From: Spirochaetes bacterium GWB1_36_13
Lineage (GTDB): Bacteria; Spirochaetota; GWB1-36-13
Direction: 5' to 3'
DNA: 44,087 nucleotides
NCBI GenBank assembly: GCA_001829155.1
Contig: MIAO01000034.1
Location: 1,412-45,498, forward strand
This document shows positions 8,526 to 16,929 of this stretch, in pieces; positions within the stretch are counted from its first letter, which is position 1, and each line of letters begins with the position of its first letter. Under the pieces are notes generated by a model. That model was not told where the DNA came from, searched no databases, and saw only the letters and a list, made by a program, of their open reading frames with translations. The position numbers and the translations under genes were made by a program.

Positions 8526-9803
8526 CTACATCTTTTTTATTTTCAGATAATTAATCAATACAATAATCAGCGCAATCACCATATTCGGAAGCCAGGCTCC
8601 CGCAATGGGCGACATATACCCAAACTGCCATGCGAAATTTCCCGTGGTTAGAAGAGAATTATAAACCACATACATCAATATTCCGAAACCGAAAGCAATT
8701 TCCTTTCCCTTGCGTTTATTGATAATCCCAAGGGGGGAAGCGAGTAAAGCCATTAAAATAGCGCACACAGCATATGAAAATTTCCTGTGAAGAATATAGA
8801 TATCATTTTTGGGCGTAATCACGCTCCTCATTTTTTCCAGTGCATCCCGTTTATGGTTGGCAGCCGAAAGCTTCATCTGGGTAATCATGGTTTTCATGCT
8901 CTGAATCTGGTTTGCATCAGTGGTTTTAGACATCATGTCCTCTGTAGAGGCAGCGTCATAGTACTGCTGCATGGCATTGTGATAGGTCTTCATCTCAGCC
9001 ACAATATTGGCAAGCTCCACTTTTTTAATATTCCGGATCACTTCAATGATTCCTTCCATCTCAGCGCCACGGGGCATAATTTTTTTAATATCAAAATCGT
9101 TGATATAAAGCGTCATGGTATGATAAAAATCCTGAACCGTGTTTTTATCGATCTCCCGCCTGATATAGGGAAGCCCAATCACATTTTTAAGCACCAGAGG
9201 AAAAGCGTTGAGTTTTTCATCTTTCTGCAGAAAAAATCCCTCTTCGGCGATCAAGAGAAGGTTGTCTTTGTTATTAATAATCTTTAATTTATGAAAAATC
9301 TGTTTTTTTGTATCTGTCCGTTCCACCTGGATTTCAATATCACCCGCAATAAACTTTTTTTTACTTGCGATTTCAAGGGTCGGGTTCCGCCGGAGAAGCT
9401 CATATTTAGTAATGACATAGTTTTTATTTCCCCAAGGGAGGATATATTGAAAAAAGAAAAGATGAAAAACCATCACCATTACACCGAATAAAACAGCGGG
9501 ACGGAAAATATTAATCATTGGAAGACCGTTGGTTCTCATCGCTACAATTTCATAATTACCCGATAATTCTCCCATAGTCAGAAGCACGCCCATCAATACG
9601 CCGATTGGAATAGTAAAAGTCATGACAAAAGGGAGAATATAAAAAAGAAGGGTAAATATTTTAACAGTAGGAATATCGTGTTCAATAGCAAACGAAACCA
9701 AATCATAGAGAAATTGAATCAGGTTGACTAGACTGAAAATCAAAATCCCCAATAAAAAATTTGGGGTTATACTTTTGAAAATATACTTGTCAATTAATTT
9801 CAT
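8526..9803 (-). CDS. lptF: LptF/LptG-family LPS-export permease (YjgP/YjgQ)
   Basis: Inner-membrane component of the ABC exporter that extracts LPS and sends it towards LptD. The 425 residues start with the family-typical MKLIDKYIFKSITPNFLLGILIF. The order is three N-terminal membrane segments, a large periplasmic beta-jellyroll part (about 130-300), then three C-terminal segments (about 335-425) with YAVCAILMALLASPLG. LptF and LptG cannot be told apart by eye, so the symbol is provisional. The start overlaps cca by 14 bases. No second paralogue or lptB is in the window; lptD lies about 11 kb away. Confidence 0.85.
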   Translation of the reverse strand: MKLIDKYIFKSITPNFLLGILIFSLVNLIQFLYDLVSFAIEHDIPTVKIFTLLFYILPFVMTFTIPIGVLMGVLLTMGELSGNYEIVAMRTNGLPMINIFRPAVLFGVMVMVFHLFFFQYILPWGNKNYVITKYELLRRNPTLEIASKKKFIAGDIEIQVERTDTKKQIFHKLKIINNKDNLLLIAEEGFFLQKDEKLNAFPLVLKNVIGLPYIRREIDKNTVQDFYHTMTLYINDFDIKKIMPRGAEMEGIIEVIRNIKKVELANIVAEMKTYHNAMQQYYDAASTEDMMSKTTDANQIQSMKTMITQMKLSAANHKRDALEKMRSVITPKNDIYILHRKFSYAVCAILMALLASPLGIINKRKGKEIAFGFGILMYVVYNSLLTTGNFAWQFGYMSPIAGAWLPNMVIALIIVLINYLKIKKM

Positions 9804-11043
9804 ATTTTAAAAGTTCCTTTTTCAGCCATCTCAAAGCATCTTCCCTGTTATTGAGTTCATGTTCAAGCTGTAGATTTTCAATTTCATAAAGAAGTTTTTT
9901 AAAAACAGGAGAAGGAGAAAGCCCCAGTTCGATTAAATCTTCTCCATTAATCAGTTTTTCTAAATTTAAAGTATTTTTTTCTTTTTCGTATATTTTTTTT
10001 AGTTTTTTCAAAATATTTTTTCTTCCGGGATAAAATGATTTTTGAAACTGCTTTAAAAAATCAAGAAACTGGTCAAAATTTTCTGTCATAAAAATCCGTT
10101 TCAGTTCTGAAAGCCTCATAGAAGAAAGGTGTTTATAATGATCTAAAAGAGTCTTGAGCCTAAAAATAATTTCACTTTGCTTATTGGAAAATTTGAAAGA
10201 AAGACAAATCTCTTTGATCTTTTCAGGACTTTCCTGCCAGAAAAGAGCAGTAAAGCGGATTTCGGGTAAAATCGTATTTGAAATTTTATCGGCAAAGCGG
10301 ATATTTTTTTTCTGATAGGAAAAAGGGAAAACAATATCCCAGAGCCCTGATTGATAGATCAGCTTCAGATATTTCTTAATTTTAGAAGATTCAAAAAGCT
10401 TGAAAATCTCTTCCCGAATTCTTTCCCGGCTCACTGAAACAATTTTAGGCGCCATAAATTTCATGGCTTCAAGAGTTTTTTTCTCAATTTTAAACTTCAG
10501 CTTTGCGCTGAAACGAACAGCCCTGAGAATCCGCAGCTTGTCCTCTTCAAATCGTTCAAACGGATTGCCGATACACCGGATCACTTTTTTCCGTATATCA
10601 TGGATGCCGTTTGTGTAATCAATAATTTTTTCAGAAAAGGGGTCGAAAAACAACCCGTTAATCGTAAAATCCCTTCTTGCAGCATCTTCTTTCATTTCTG
10701 TAAAAGAAACGGATTCAGGTCTTCTTCCGTCTTGATACTGACCGTCTTTTCGAAAAGTGGCGACTTCAAAGGCTTCTCCCTCCTGAATCACCATGATCAC
10801 CCCAAACTGAGCTCCTATACTGACTGTTTTTTTAAAGATTTGAACAATCTCTTGTGGTTCGGCGGAAGTGGCGATATCAATATCTTTAATTTCCCTTTTG
10901 AGGAACGCATCACGGACACAGCCGCCCGCAAATACTACCTGATGCCCTTTTTCTTTGAGCCGGTTGGCTATCTGGAGAGCTTTCGGATATTTTTCAGTCT
11001 TCTTTAAAAAAGATATCATTTCTGTTGTTATTTCCTGAATCAA
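9790..11043 (-). CDS. cca: CCA tRNA nucleotidyltransferase / poly(A) polymerase family
   Basis: A class II nucleotidyltransferase that adds or repairs the tRNA 3' CCA end; a poly(A) polymerase or A-adding enzyme is the alternative. Seen in the 417 residues: GG at 40-41 followed by CVRD, catalytic DID at 54-56, RRDFTING at 123-130 (nucleotide-choice region), and ERFEEDKLRILRAVRFSAKL, the conserved neck motif. The C-terminal half is helical body and tail. A second in-frame ATG at 11019 could be the true start and would cut the overlap with the upstream gene from 50 to 26 bases. No HD domain is visible. Confidence 0.85.
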   Translation of the reverse strand: MIQEITTEMISFLKKTEKYPKALQIANRLKEKGHQVVFAGGCVRDAFLKREIKDIDIATSAEPQEIVQIFKKTVSIGAQFGVIMVIQEGEAFEVATFRKDGQYQDGRRPESVSFTEMKEDAARRDFTINGLFFDPFSEKIIDYTNGIHDIRKKVIRCIGNPFERFEEDKLRILRAVRFSAKLKFKIEKKTLEAMKFMAPKIVSVSRERIREEIFKLFESSKIKKYLKLIYQSGLWDIVFPFSYQKKNIRFADKISNTILPEIRFTALFWQESPEKIKEICLSFKFSNKQSEIIFRLKTLLDHYKHLSSMRLSELKRIFMTENFDQFLDFLKQFQKSFYPGRKNILKKLKKIYEKEKNTLNLEKLINGEDLIELGLSPSPVFKKLLYEIENLQLEHELNNREDALRWLKKELLKYEIN

Positions 11044-12187
11044 TTATTTTTATCGTCTGGCTGTCATCCGTTGTCACCAGATTTCCCGATGAGTTCATTC
11101 TGACAATCGTATTGGAAGCTTTAAAAGTATTTAAAATCGTTTCTTTGAGATCCTCAATGTTTTTTTGGATCATCATCTTCATGGTTTCAGGGAGTTTTTG
11201 ATCCAGTATTACCTTATAATATTCAATCGCATCATCCAGCCTTCTCTCTCTGACCAAAACAGCGGCTTCGTTAAACATATCTGAGTATTTCAAATAATAT
11301 TTATTAAAGAAAACATTATTAAAATTATAAGTCAACTGAACAGGCTTGACTTTTTCCACAAATTTTTCAGGAGGAGCTTTTATTTCTTCTTTTTTGGGTT
11401 CATTGTTTTCTATTTTTGCCGTCACTTCCAATTTTGAAGGGTCAAGAGGCGGGCTTTCAGACGATGAAGAAACCTGATTATTTGTTTCGCCTGAAGTCTG
11501 AGTTATTCCGCTTTTTTCGACACTCTCATTCTGATTCACCGTATTGTTTTTTTCTGAAACCTCGGTTTTTTCCGAAGTATTGAAAACCCCTTCACTTTTT
11601 TGGATTTCCTCTAACAGATTCAAAGCTTCGGATTGTTGAATCCTGTTATTTTCTATTTCCACACTGGATTGAGTTTCCCCGTTCTCCTGAATGATGAGAG
11701 ATTGTTCTAAAGCTTTCATTTTATCCAGCTCGCCCTGCCATTCTTTTTCATTGGCATCTTCAGAAATCTGATTGATTATTTTTTCTTTTTCTGATTCCTT
11801 ATTGGTCAACATTTTATGCAGGAGTTCTGTAACTGTTTTTTCACCGCTGAATTGAATGCCAGACAGGGAAATATTTTCTATCGTCAGTTGAAAAGGGGAA
11901 GAATCATTGGAAGGAAACTGCTTGTTTTCAGAAACCGGATTTTCTTTTTTTTCAGGCTCTTTTTTAGGATTTTTCAGATCATGGATATAATCAATATTTT
12001 TTTGAATCATTTCTTTTTCAGAAGGCAGGGTTACTGTTTTTTTTACTTTTTCAAAAAAAAACAATGACTCGGAATAAGACTGATTTTGAAAAGATTTCTC
12101 GGCTAATTCAAGCATTTTTTCCTGAGAAGCACGGATAGGAGATTGTTTTTTAACATCGGTCAAAGAAAAAGGAAGCTTGGAATTCAT
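10994..12187 (-). CDS. Unrecognised protein: two TPR-like segments around a disordered linker
   Basis: I do not recognise this 397-residue protein. Near the N-terminus (about 22-72) a helical segment ends in MIQKNIDYIHDL. Near the C-terminus (about 305-352) a similar one ends in MIQKNIEDLKETI; both look like one TPR-type helical pair, probably an internal duplication. Between them lies a long Ser/Thr/Glu/Asn/Lys-rich stretch, likely disordered. No signal peptide or membrane segment is seen. It is first of a minus-strand run with cca and lptF, its 3' end inside the start of cca. A function in tRNA or LPS biology cannot be inferred from position alone. Confidence 0.7.
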   Translation of the reverse strand: MNSKLPFSLTDVKKQSPIRASQEKMLELAEKSFQNQSYSESLFFFEKVKKTVTLPSEKEMIQKNIDYIHDLKNPKKEPEKKENPVSENKQFPSNDSSPFQLTIENISLSGIQFSGEKTVTELLHKMLTNKESEKEKIINQISEDANEKEWQGELDKMKALEQSLIIQENGETQSSVEIENNRIQQSEALNLLEEIQKSEGVFNTSEKTEVSEKNNTVNQNESVEKSGITQTSGETNNQVSSSSESPPLDPSKLEVTAKIENNEPKKEEIKAPPEKFVEKVKPVQLTYNFNNVFFNKYYLKYSDMFNEAAVLVRERRLDDAIEYYKVILDQKLPETMKMMIQKNIEDLKETILNTFKASNTIVRMNSSGNLVTTDDSQTIKIIDSGNNNRNDIFFKED

Positions 12188-12281
12188 TGCCTTTCCTTAC
12201 ATTTATTTTAACAATACTTTATAAATTTAATGAATAATATTTATAAATTCTATTTAGATTCAATAAATCGTTTTCTTTTGT

Positions 12282-12310
12282 TTGCAAAAAAAAATCAAAA
12301 TTGTTATATT
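12282..12310 (+). promoter_or_regulatory. Possible sigma-70 type promoter for rpmH
   Basis: TTGCAA (12282-12287), a 17-base spacer, then TATATT (12305-12310), about 60 bases before the rpmH ATG. It resembles a housekeeping promoter, but A/T-rich DNA makes such matches easy to find by chance. Confidence 0.35.
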
Positions 12311-12370
12311 TAATCGTGATTTTTTGCATTTTTAAAAGAAGAATATAAATAGCTTGAAGGAGATAAAAGC

Positions 12371-12544
12371 ATGAAAAGAACTTATCAGCCGAGTGATTTA
12401 AAAAGAAGAAGAAGATTCGGATTCAGAGAAAGAATGAAGGATGAAAATGGTCAGGATGTCATTAAAAGAAGAAGAAAAAAAGGAAGATACAAACTTTCCG
12501 CTTCTGATGAAAGAAAACTCCGCGGAACAAGAAGGCCGTTATAA
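12371..12544 (+). CDS. rpmH: 50S ribosomal protein L34
   Basis: The 57-residue product begins MKRTYQPS and continues with the Arg/Lys-rich GFRERM and [13 protein letters not shown] segments of L34. It is a small basic protein of the large subunit near the exit tunnel. It is somewhat longer than the 44-46 residues of most bacteria because of a C-terminal tail ending RGTRRPL. AAGGAG at 12356-12361 lies nine bases before the ATG. It heads the conserved rpmH-rnpA-yidD-yidC-khpB cluster, and its stop codon overlaps the probable AUA start of rnpA. Confidence 0.95.
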   Translation: MKRTYQPSDLKRRRRFGFRERMKDENGQDVIKRRRKKGRYKLSASDERKLRGTRRPL

Positions 12545-12867
12545 AATTTAAAAAGATTGACAATCAATCTGATTTTAAATTAGTAAAAGAAGATGGGAAA
12601 AAAACAGCAGGCCGATTTTATTTGGCTTCTTTTCTTCCTTCTTCTGAAAAAAAAATGGCGGTGATTGTTTCAAAAAAAACAGGGAACGCAGTTGTCCGCA
12701 ATTATGAAAAAAGAATTGTCAGAATTTTTTTAAGAGAATACTGGGATCTGCTTCCCGATGGTTTGTTTGTTTTGATTCGAATTCCAAAACGGACAGGAGT
12801 TTTTTTAGAAAAAAAGAACGATGTCTGGCATTTGATTAAAAGGACAAAAGAGAGTCTTTTGAAATGA
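12541..12867 (+). CDS. rnpA: Ribonuclease P protein component (probable AUA start)
   Basis: Protein subunit of RNase P, which trims the 5' end of pre-tRNA together with the rnpB RNA. The reading frame holds the N-terminal KFKKI segment, the [10 protein letters not shown] strand and the RNR-like helix [22 protein letters not shown]. The frame is closed by TGA at 12505 and 12508. Between those stops and the conserved N-terminus there is no ATG, GTG or TTG. ATA at 12541, overlapping the rpmH stop and five bases after AAGAAGG (12529-12535), gives a normal 108-residue protein. TTG at 12622 would remove about 27 conserved residues. ATT at 12556 is a poorer alternative. Confidence 0.85.
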   Translation: MKFKKIDNQSDFKLVKEDGKKTAGRFYLASFLPSSEKKMAVIVSKKTGNAVVRNYEKRIVRIFLREYWDLLPDGLFVLIRIPKRTGVFLEKKNDVWHLIKRTKESLLK

Positions 12868-13124
12868 AGATTTTAAATTTTTTCATGATTTTATTGATTC
12901 GTTTTTACCAAATGACCCTTTCCCGTATTTTTGGAAACAACTGCCGGTTTTATCCCAGCTGTTCAGAGTACGGACTGGAATGTTTTAAAAATCATCATTT
13001 TTTTAAAGCTTTCGGAAAAACAACCTGGCGGATTCTACGGTGCAACCCTTTTGGAAAGGGCGGATATGATCCTTGTACCTGCCAGACAAAAGATAATAAA
13101 AATAATAGAAAGAGTATTTTATAG
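12864..13124 (+). CDS. yidD: Membrane protein insertion efficiency factor YidD
   Basis: This 86-residue protein has the YidD pattern: an amphipathic N-terminal helix (ILLIRFYQMTLSRIFG), then CRFYPSCSEYGLECF, WRILRCNPFGKGGYDP and a short basic tail. YidD acts at the inner face of the membrane and helps YidC-dependent insertion. Its start overlaps the rnpA stop by four bases (ATGA). The three conserved cysteines of the family are present. Confidence 0.95.
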   Translation: MKILNFFMILLIRFYQMTLSRIFGNNCRFYPSCSEYGLECFKNHHFFKAFGKTTWRILRCNPFGKGGYDPCTCQTKDNKNNRKSIL

Positions 13125-13159
13125 TTTATCGAGTTTAATATCGAAAAAAGGGGAAATGC

Positions 13160-14860
13160 ATGCAAGAAAAAGATCCGGGAGCGGTGAAAAGAATTATTCT
13201 GGCTGTTGTCATCAGTGTAGGAATTATGCTGATTTATAATCTTGTCTTAAAAACGGAAGAAAAACCTTCCCAGCAGACTGAAATCAATCAGACTGAAAAA
13301 AAAGAAAGTCTTTTATCTGAATCCAGCCAAAAAGAACCAATAGAAAAAAAAGAAGTGAAACCTGAAAGCAAACCAGATGTCAATGCTTTGGAAAAAACAG
13401 CGCAGCAGGAAATCCTTCTTTCAAAAGAGACTGATGAATACAAACTCACCTTTTCAACAAAAGGCGGAACACTCAATAAAATTGAAATGAAAAAGATTTT
13501 CAACAAAGACGGCGCTCCGATAGAAATCACCCCTCAGCTTTCGCAAACCATGAATCCGCTTTTTTACCGGATCGGGAATTCAAAAGAAATAGACTACAAG
13601 ATTGAAAGCGAAACCTCAAAATCCATTGTCTTTGTTCAGGAAAATCCAGAATGGATCATTACCAAAAAATATTCATTTGAACCTCAAAGATACGATATTC
13701 TTCTTTCCATTACGGTTCAAAATAAAACAGACAAAGAAATTGCAACGACTGCTTCCTTATTTTTTGGAACCAGTTTAGGACCGATTATCGAAAAAGAAGA
13801 AAACAGAACCCGTTATGATGAAGAAGTACTCACAGCTTATTACAGCCGTATGGAAAAAGGCGAAACTGAAATAAGCGGGGAAACGGTCACTAAAAACAAT
13901 ATCCCTCTCAACTGGGTAGGAATGGACAACCGGTATTTTCTTGCCGCCATTATTCCCAATCAGGAAAAATCTTACGATGTTTATATCAAAAATGAATCAG
14001 AACTTTTTGACGAATCGATGGTTGTTTCTGAAAACATTGTCTTAAAACCGAAAAGTTCTTACGATAGTTCATTTACTGTCTATTTAGGACCGAAAAATGA
14101 AACTGAACTTGAAAAATACGGAAAAAAACTGGAGTCGGTAACTGAAAGAGGCTTTGCTCTCACCCGATTGATTGGAAAAGGAATTAAATGGCTTTTATTT
14201 AAACTCAATCTTCTTTTTTCCAATTTCGGAGTCAGCATTATTTTTATTGCCTTGATTTTCAAGGTTCTTCTCCATCCTTTGACTAAAAAAAGCATGGAAT
14301 CTGCTAAAAAAATGCAGAACCTGAAACCTCAACTGGATGCATTAAAGAAAAAATACACCGATTCCAAAGAACTCAACGCGAAAACATGGGAACTTTACAG
14401 AAGAGAAAAAATCAACCCTGCCAGCGGCTGCCTTCCTATGATTCTCCAGATGCCTTTTTTCTTTGCCCTTTATCAGGTTATTCCTTACACAGTCGAGCTC
14501 CAGAATGTGCACTTCCTCTGGATCAACGACCTTTCTTCCCCTGATACAGTGGCGTTTATCGAAGCTTTTAAAACCATCTTTTTTCTGCCTTACAAATTAA
14601 ACATATTACCTCTTCTTCTCACAGTCCTCTCTTTTGTGCAGACCAAGGTAACCCAGACAAGCGCAGCAGGTCAAAACAAAATGATGGAATATTTGATGCC
14701 GCTGATGTTTCTTTTTATCTTCTGGAACATGCCTTCCGGACTGGTGCTTTACTGGCTGATGCAGACTGTTTTTACCATTATTCATCAGATGATTGTGAAT
14801 AAACTCCCATCCCGAAACCAAGGTAAAAAAAAGGAAAAAGCGATTAAAATGAAAAGATAA
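13160..14860 (+). CDS. yidC: Membrane protein insertase YidC
   Basis: Inserts and folds inner-membrane proteins alone or with SecYEG. At 566 residues it is the long, diderm form. Seen: an N-terminal membrane segment (about 11-29), a Lys/Glu linker, a large periplasmic beta domain (about 80-330), and the five-helix core with FSNFGVSIIFIALIFKVLLHPLT, the PASGCLPMILQMPFFFALYQV hairpin and LFIFWNMPSGLVLYWLMQ. A basic tail ends the protein. It lies 35 bases after yidD and 16 before khpB, so co-transcription is likely. Confidence 0.97.
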   Translation: MQEKDPGAVKRIILAVVISVGIMLIYNLVLKTEEKPSQQTEINQTEKKESLLSESSQKEPIEKKEVKPESKPDVNALEKTAQQEILLSKETDEYKLTFSTKGGTLNKIEMKKIFNKDGAPIEITPQLSQTMNPLFYRIGNSKEIDYKIESETSKSIVFVQENPEWIITKKYSFEPQRYDILLSITVQNKTDKEIATTASLFFGTSLGPIIEKEENRTRYDEEVLTAYYSRMEKGETEISGETVTKNNIPLNWVGMDNRYFLAAIIPNQEKSYDVYIKNESELFDESMVVSENIVLKPKSSYDSSFTVYLGPKNETELEKYGKKLESVTERGFALTRLIGKGIKWLLFKLNLLFSNFGVSIIFIALIFKVLLHPLTKKSMESAKKMQNLKPQLDALKKKYTDSKELNAKTWELYRREKINPASGCLPMILQMPFFFALYQVIPYTVELQNVHFLWINDLSSPDTVAFIEAFKTIFFLPYKLNILPLLLTVLSFVQTKVTQTSAAGQNKMMEYLMPLMFLFIFWNMPSGLVLYWLMQTVFTIIHQMIVNKLPSRNQGKKKEKAIKMKR

Positions 14861-14876
14861 TAGACAGGGGGAATAC

Positions 14877-15584
14877 ATGGAATTCAAAGATTTTCAGGAT
14901 TTTGCCGGAAAAAATTATGATGAAGCAGTTGAAATTGCTTTAAAGACCCTGGGAAAAACAAAAGAAGAAGTCAATATCGAAGTTCTTCAGGAATCTTCGG
15001 GTAAAGCAAAGTTTTTTGGATTTTCCTTAAAAAGTTTTAAGATCAGAGTATTTTATCATCAGGATAAACCAGAGATAAAAGAAGATCAAAAAGAAGAAAC
15101 AGATGATTTTCAGGAAGTAGCCTATGACAATATGTCGGTGATTGGAAAAAAATCATATGATTTTTTAAAAATGACCCTCGGCTATCTTTTTAAAGACGCG
15201 GAAATTGAAAAAGTTCAGGAAAGTGACGAAGTAATTCAATTTTTCCTTCATTCTGAAAATCCTGATATGATTATCGGGAAAAGCGGAATCCTTCTCGAAT
15301 CTCTTCAAGTACTGACCTACCTGGTTGGAAATAAACATGAAGACAAGTGGAAAAGGATTTTGATCAATATCGATGACTACAGAGAAAAAAGAGAAACCGA
15401 TATTCATGATTTCATCAGAAATATTGCCGGGCGTGTCAAAAAAACAAGACGGCCTTTTCTGACCAGACCCTATTCGCCTTATGAAAGAAGAATCATCCAC
15501 ATGATCATTCAGGAAATTCCTGGGCTTGAAAGCGTAAGCGAAGGCAACGGACTTTATAAGAAGGTCTGGATCAAAAGCAGATGA
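14877..15584 (+). CDS. khpB: RNA-binding protein KhpB (Jag): Jag_N, KH and R3H domains
   Basis: A 235-residue RNA-binding protein with three parts: Jag_N (about 1-60, with KNYDEAVEIALKTLG and a KFFGF strand), a KH domain (about 85-165, with IIGKSGILLESLQ as the GxxG region) and an R3H domain (about 165-235, with RRPFLTRPYSPYERRIIHMI). Known of the family: KhpB with KhpA affects small-RNA and envelope-related expression, mostly studied in Firmicutes. AGGGGG before the ATG is a strong ribosome site. The stop overlaps hisH by four bases. Confidence 0.93.
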   Translation: MEFKDFQDFAGKNYDEAVEIALKTLGKTKEEVNIEVLQESSGKAKFFGFSLKSFKIRVFYHQDKPEIKEDQKEETDDFQEVAYDNMSVIGKKSYDFLKMTLGYLFKDAEIEKVQESDEVIQFFLHSENPDMIIGKSGILLESLQVLTYLVGNKHEDKWKRILINIDDYREKRETDIHDFIRNIAGRVKKTRRPFLTRPYSPYERRIIHMIIQEIPGLESVSEGNGLYKKVWIKSR

Positions 15585-16201
15585 TTGGAATTGTAAACTA
15601 TCAAAGAGGAAACCTCAATAATGTTTATCGGGCGTTTACCTCTTTTGGATTTGAAACAGAAATTACCGATTCTCCCGAAAATCTTGAACGCTATAACGGT
15701 CTTGTGCTTCCGGGAGTCGGAGCTTTTCAGGATGCGATGGAAACCCTGAAAAAAACAGGTTTTGATACTGCTATTAAAAATTATATTCAATCCGGACGCC
15801 CCTTTATGGGAATCTGTCTCGGTCTCCAGCTTCTTTTCGAAGAAAGCCTTGAGTTTGGAAAAACAAAAGGACTGGGAGTCTTAAAAGGAAAAGTAGTTCC
15901 TTTTCAAATCAGCCTGAAAGTGCCTCACATGGGATGGAATCAAATCCGGTTTTCCAAGCCTTCCCGATTTATTCAATCTGATTTAAACGGAGAGAGTTTT
16001 TATTTTGTCCACTCTTATTTCGTAGTGCCTGAAGAAAAAGAGATTATTCTTTCAACCACTTCTTATGAAATTGATTTTGTTTCTTCGATAGAAAAAGACA
16101 ATGTTTTTGCCTGCCAGTTTCACCCTGAAAAAAGCCAGAAAAAAGGCTTGAAAATGATTAAAAATTTTGGAGATGCCTGTGCTCGTTATACCAGCCATTG
16201 A
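15581..16201 (+). CDS. hisH: Imidazole glycerol phosphate synthase, glutaminase subunit
   Basis: Class I glutamine amidotransferase that supplies ammonia to HisF in histidine synthesis. In the 206 residues the nucleophile is Cys79 in GICLGLQLL, and the partners are His181 and Glu183 in CQFHPEKS. The start MIGIVNYQRGNLNNV is typical. It begins within the khpB stop (ATGA) and overlaps hisA by 29 bases, so all three are likely one transcript. The synthase partner HisF is not in the window. Confidence 0.93.
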   Translation: MIGIVNYQRGNLNNVYRAFTSFGFETEITDSPENLERYNGLVLPGVGAFQDAMETLKKTGFDTAIKNYIQSGRPFMGICLGLQLLFEESLEFGKTKGLGVLKGKVVPFQISLKVPHMGWNQIRFSKPSRFIQSDLNGESFYFVHSYFVVPEEKEIILSTTSYEIDFVSSIEKDNVFACQFHPEKSQKKGLKMIKNFGDACARYTSH

Positions 16202-16889
16202 TATTCTGGACGGAAAATGCGTCCGACTCTACAAAGGTGAATATGAAAATCAGACTATTTACAATGAAAGCCCTCTGGAACAAGCTCAAAAATTTGAACA
16301 ACTGGGGGTCAAAAGACTTCATATCGTCGATTTAAACGGCGCAAAAGAAGGAACCCCTGTCAATATAAAAATCATATCTGAAATCTGCCTGAAAACAAAA
16401 ATGCTGATTGAAGCGGGCGGAGGCATCCGGACAATAGAAACCGCAGACGCTTATCTTCAAAGCGGGGTTTCAAAAATTATTTTAGGCAGCCTTTTAGCCA
16501 AAAAACCTGAAATTATTCCTGATTTTATCCGTCTTTTCGGAAAAGAAAAGCTGATTGCCGGGATTGATTTTAAAAATAATCTTTTCGCCACCGACGGCTG
16601 GCTTGAAACCACTGGGAAAGACCCGTTGGACTTTGCCGTAGAACTTCAAAAACAGGGGTTTGGAGAATTTATTTTTACAGATATTTCTAAAGACGGCACA
16701 CTGGAAGGTCCCAATACCTTATTCTATCAAAAAGCTTTATCAAAATTAAAAACAGGCGTGATTGCATCCGGCGGGATCGGCAGCGATCAGCATCTGGAAG
16801 ATCTTTCCAGACTTTCTGATCTGACTGGGGTTGTGGTTGGAAAAGCCTATTATGAAAACAAAATCACTTTAAAAAACTGGCTTTCCTGA
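16173..16889 (+). CDS. hisA: ProFAR isomerase (phosphoribosylformimino-AICAR isomerase)
   Basis: A TIM-barrel enzyme of histidine synthesis that isomerises ProFAR to PRFAR, the HisHF substrate. Seen: MPVLVIPAIDILDGKCVRL with the first catalytic Asp, GGGIRTIETA, and FTDISKDGTLEGPN with the second catalytic Asp and phosphate-binding glycines further on (ASGGIGS). ATG at 16173 is chosen over an upstream TTG (16167) because HisA proteins begin right at the first strand. It overlaps hisH; the next gene is convergent, and no clear terminator lies between. TrpF/PriA dual function cannot be excluded by eye. Confidence 0.92.
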   Translation: MPVLVIPAIDILDGKCVRLYKGEYENQTIYNESPLEQAQKFEQLGVKRLHIVDLNGAKEGTPVNIKIISEICLKTKMLIEAGGGIRTIETADAYLQSGVSKIILGSLLAKKPEIIPDFIRLFGKEKLIAGIDFKNNLFATDGWLETTGKDPLDFAVELQKQGFGEFIFTDISKDGTLEGPNTLFYQKALSKLKTGVIASGGIGSDQHLEDLSRLSDLTGVVVGKAYYENKITLKNWLS

Positions 16890-16929
16890 TTTTGTCCCCT
16901 ACCCATTCTAGCACACTTTTAGTCCAATT

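Noticed and set aside
8787-9287. Plus-strand 166-residue frame
   Set aside because: Entirely antisense to lptF, with no ribosome site or recognisable domain.
12188-12370. Replication origin before rpmH
   Set aside because: No cluster of DnaA-box-like TTATNCACA words and no dnaA; A/T richness alone is not evidence here.
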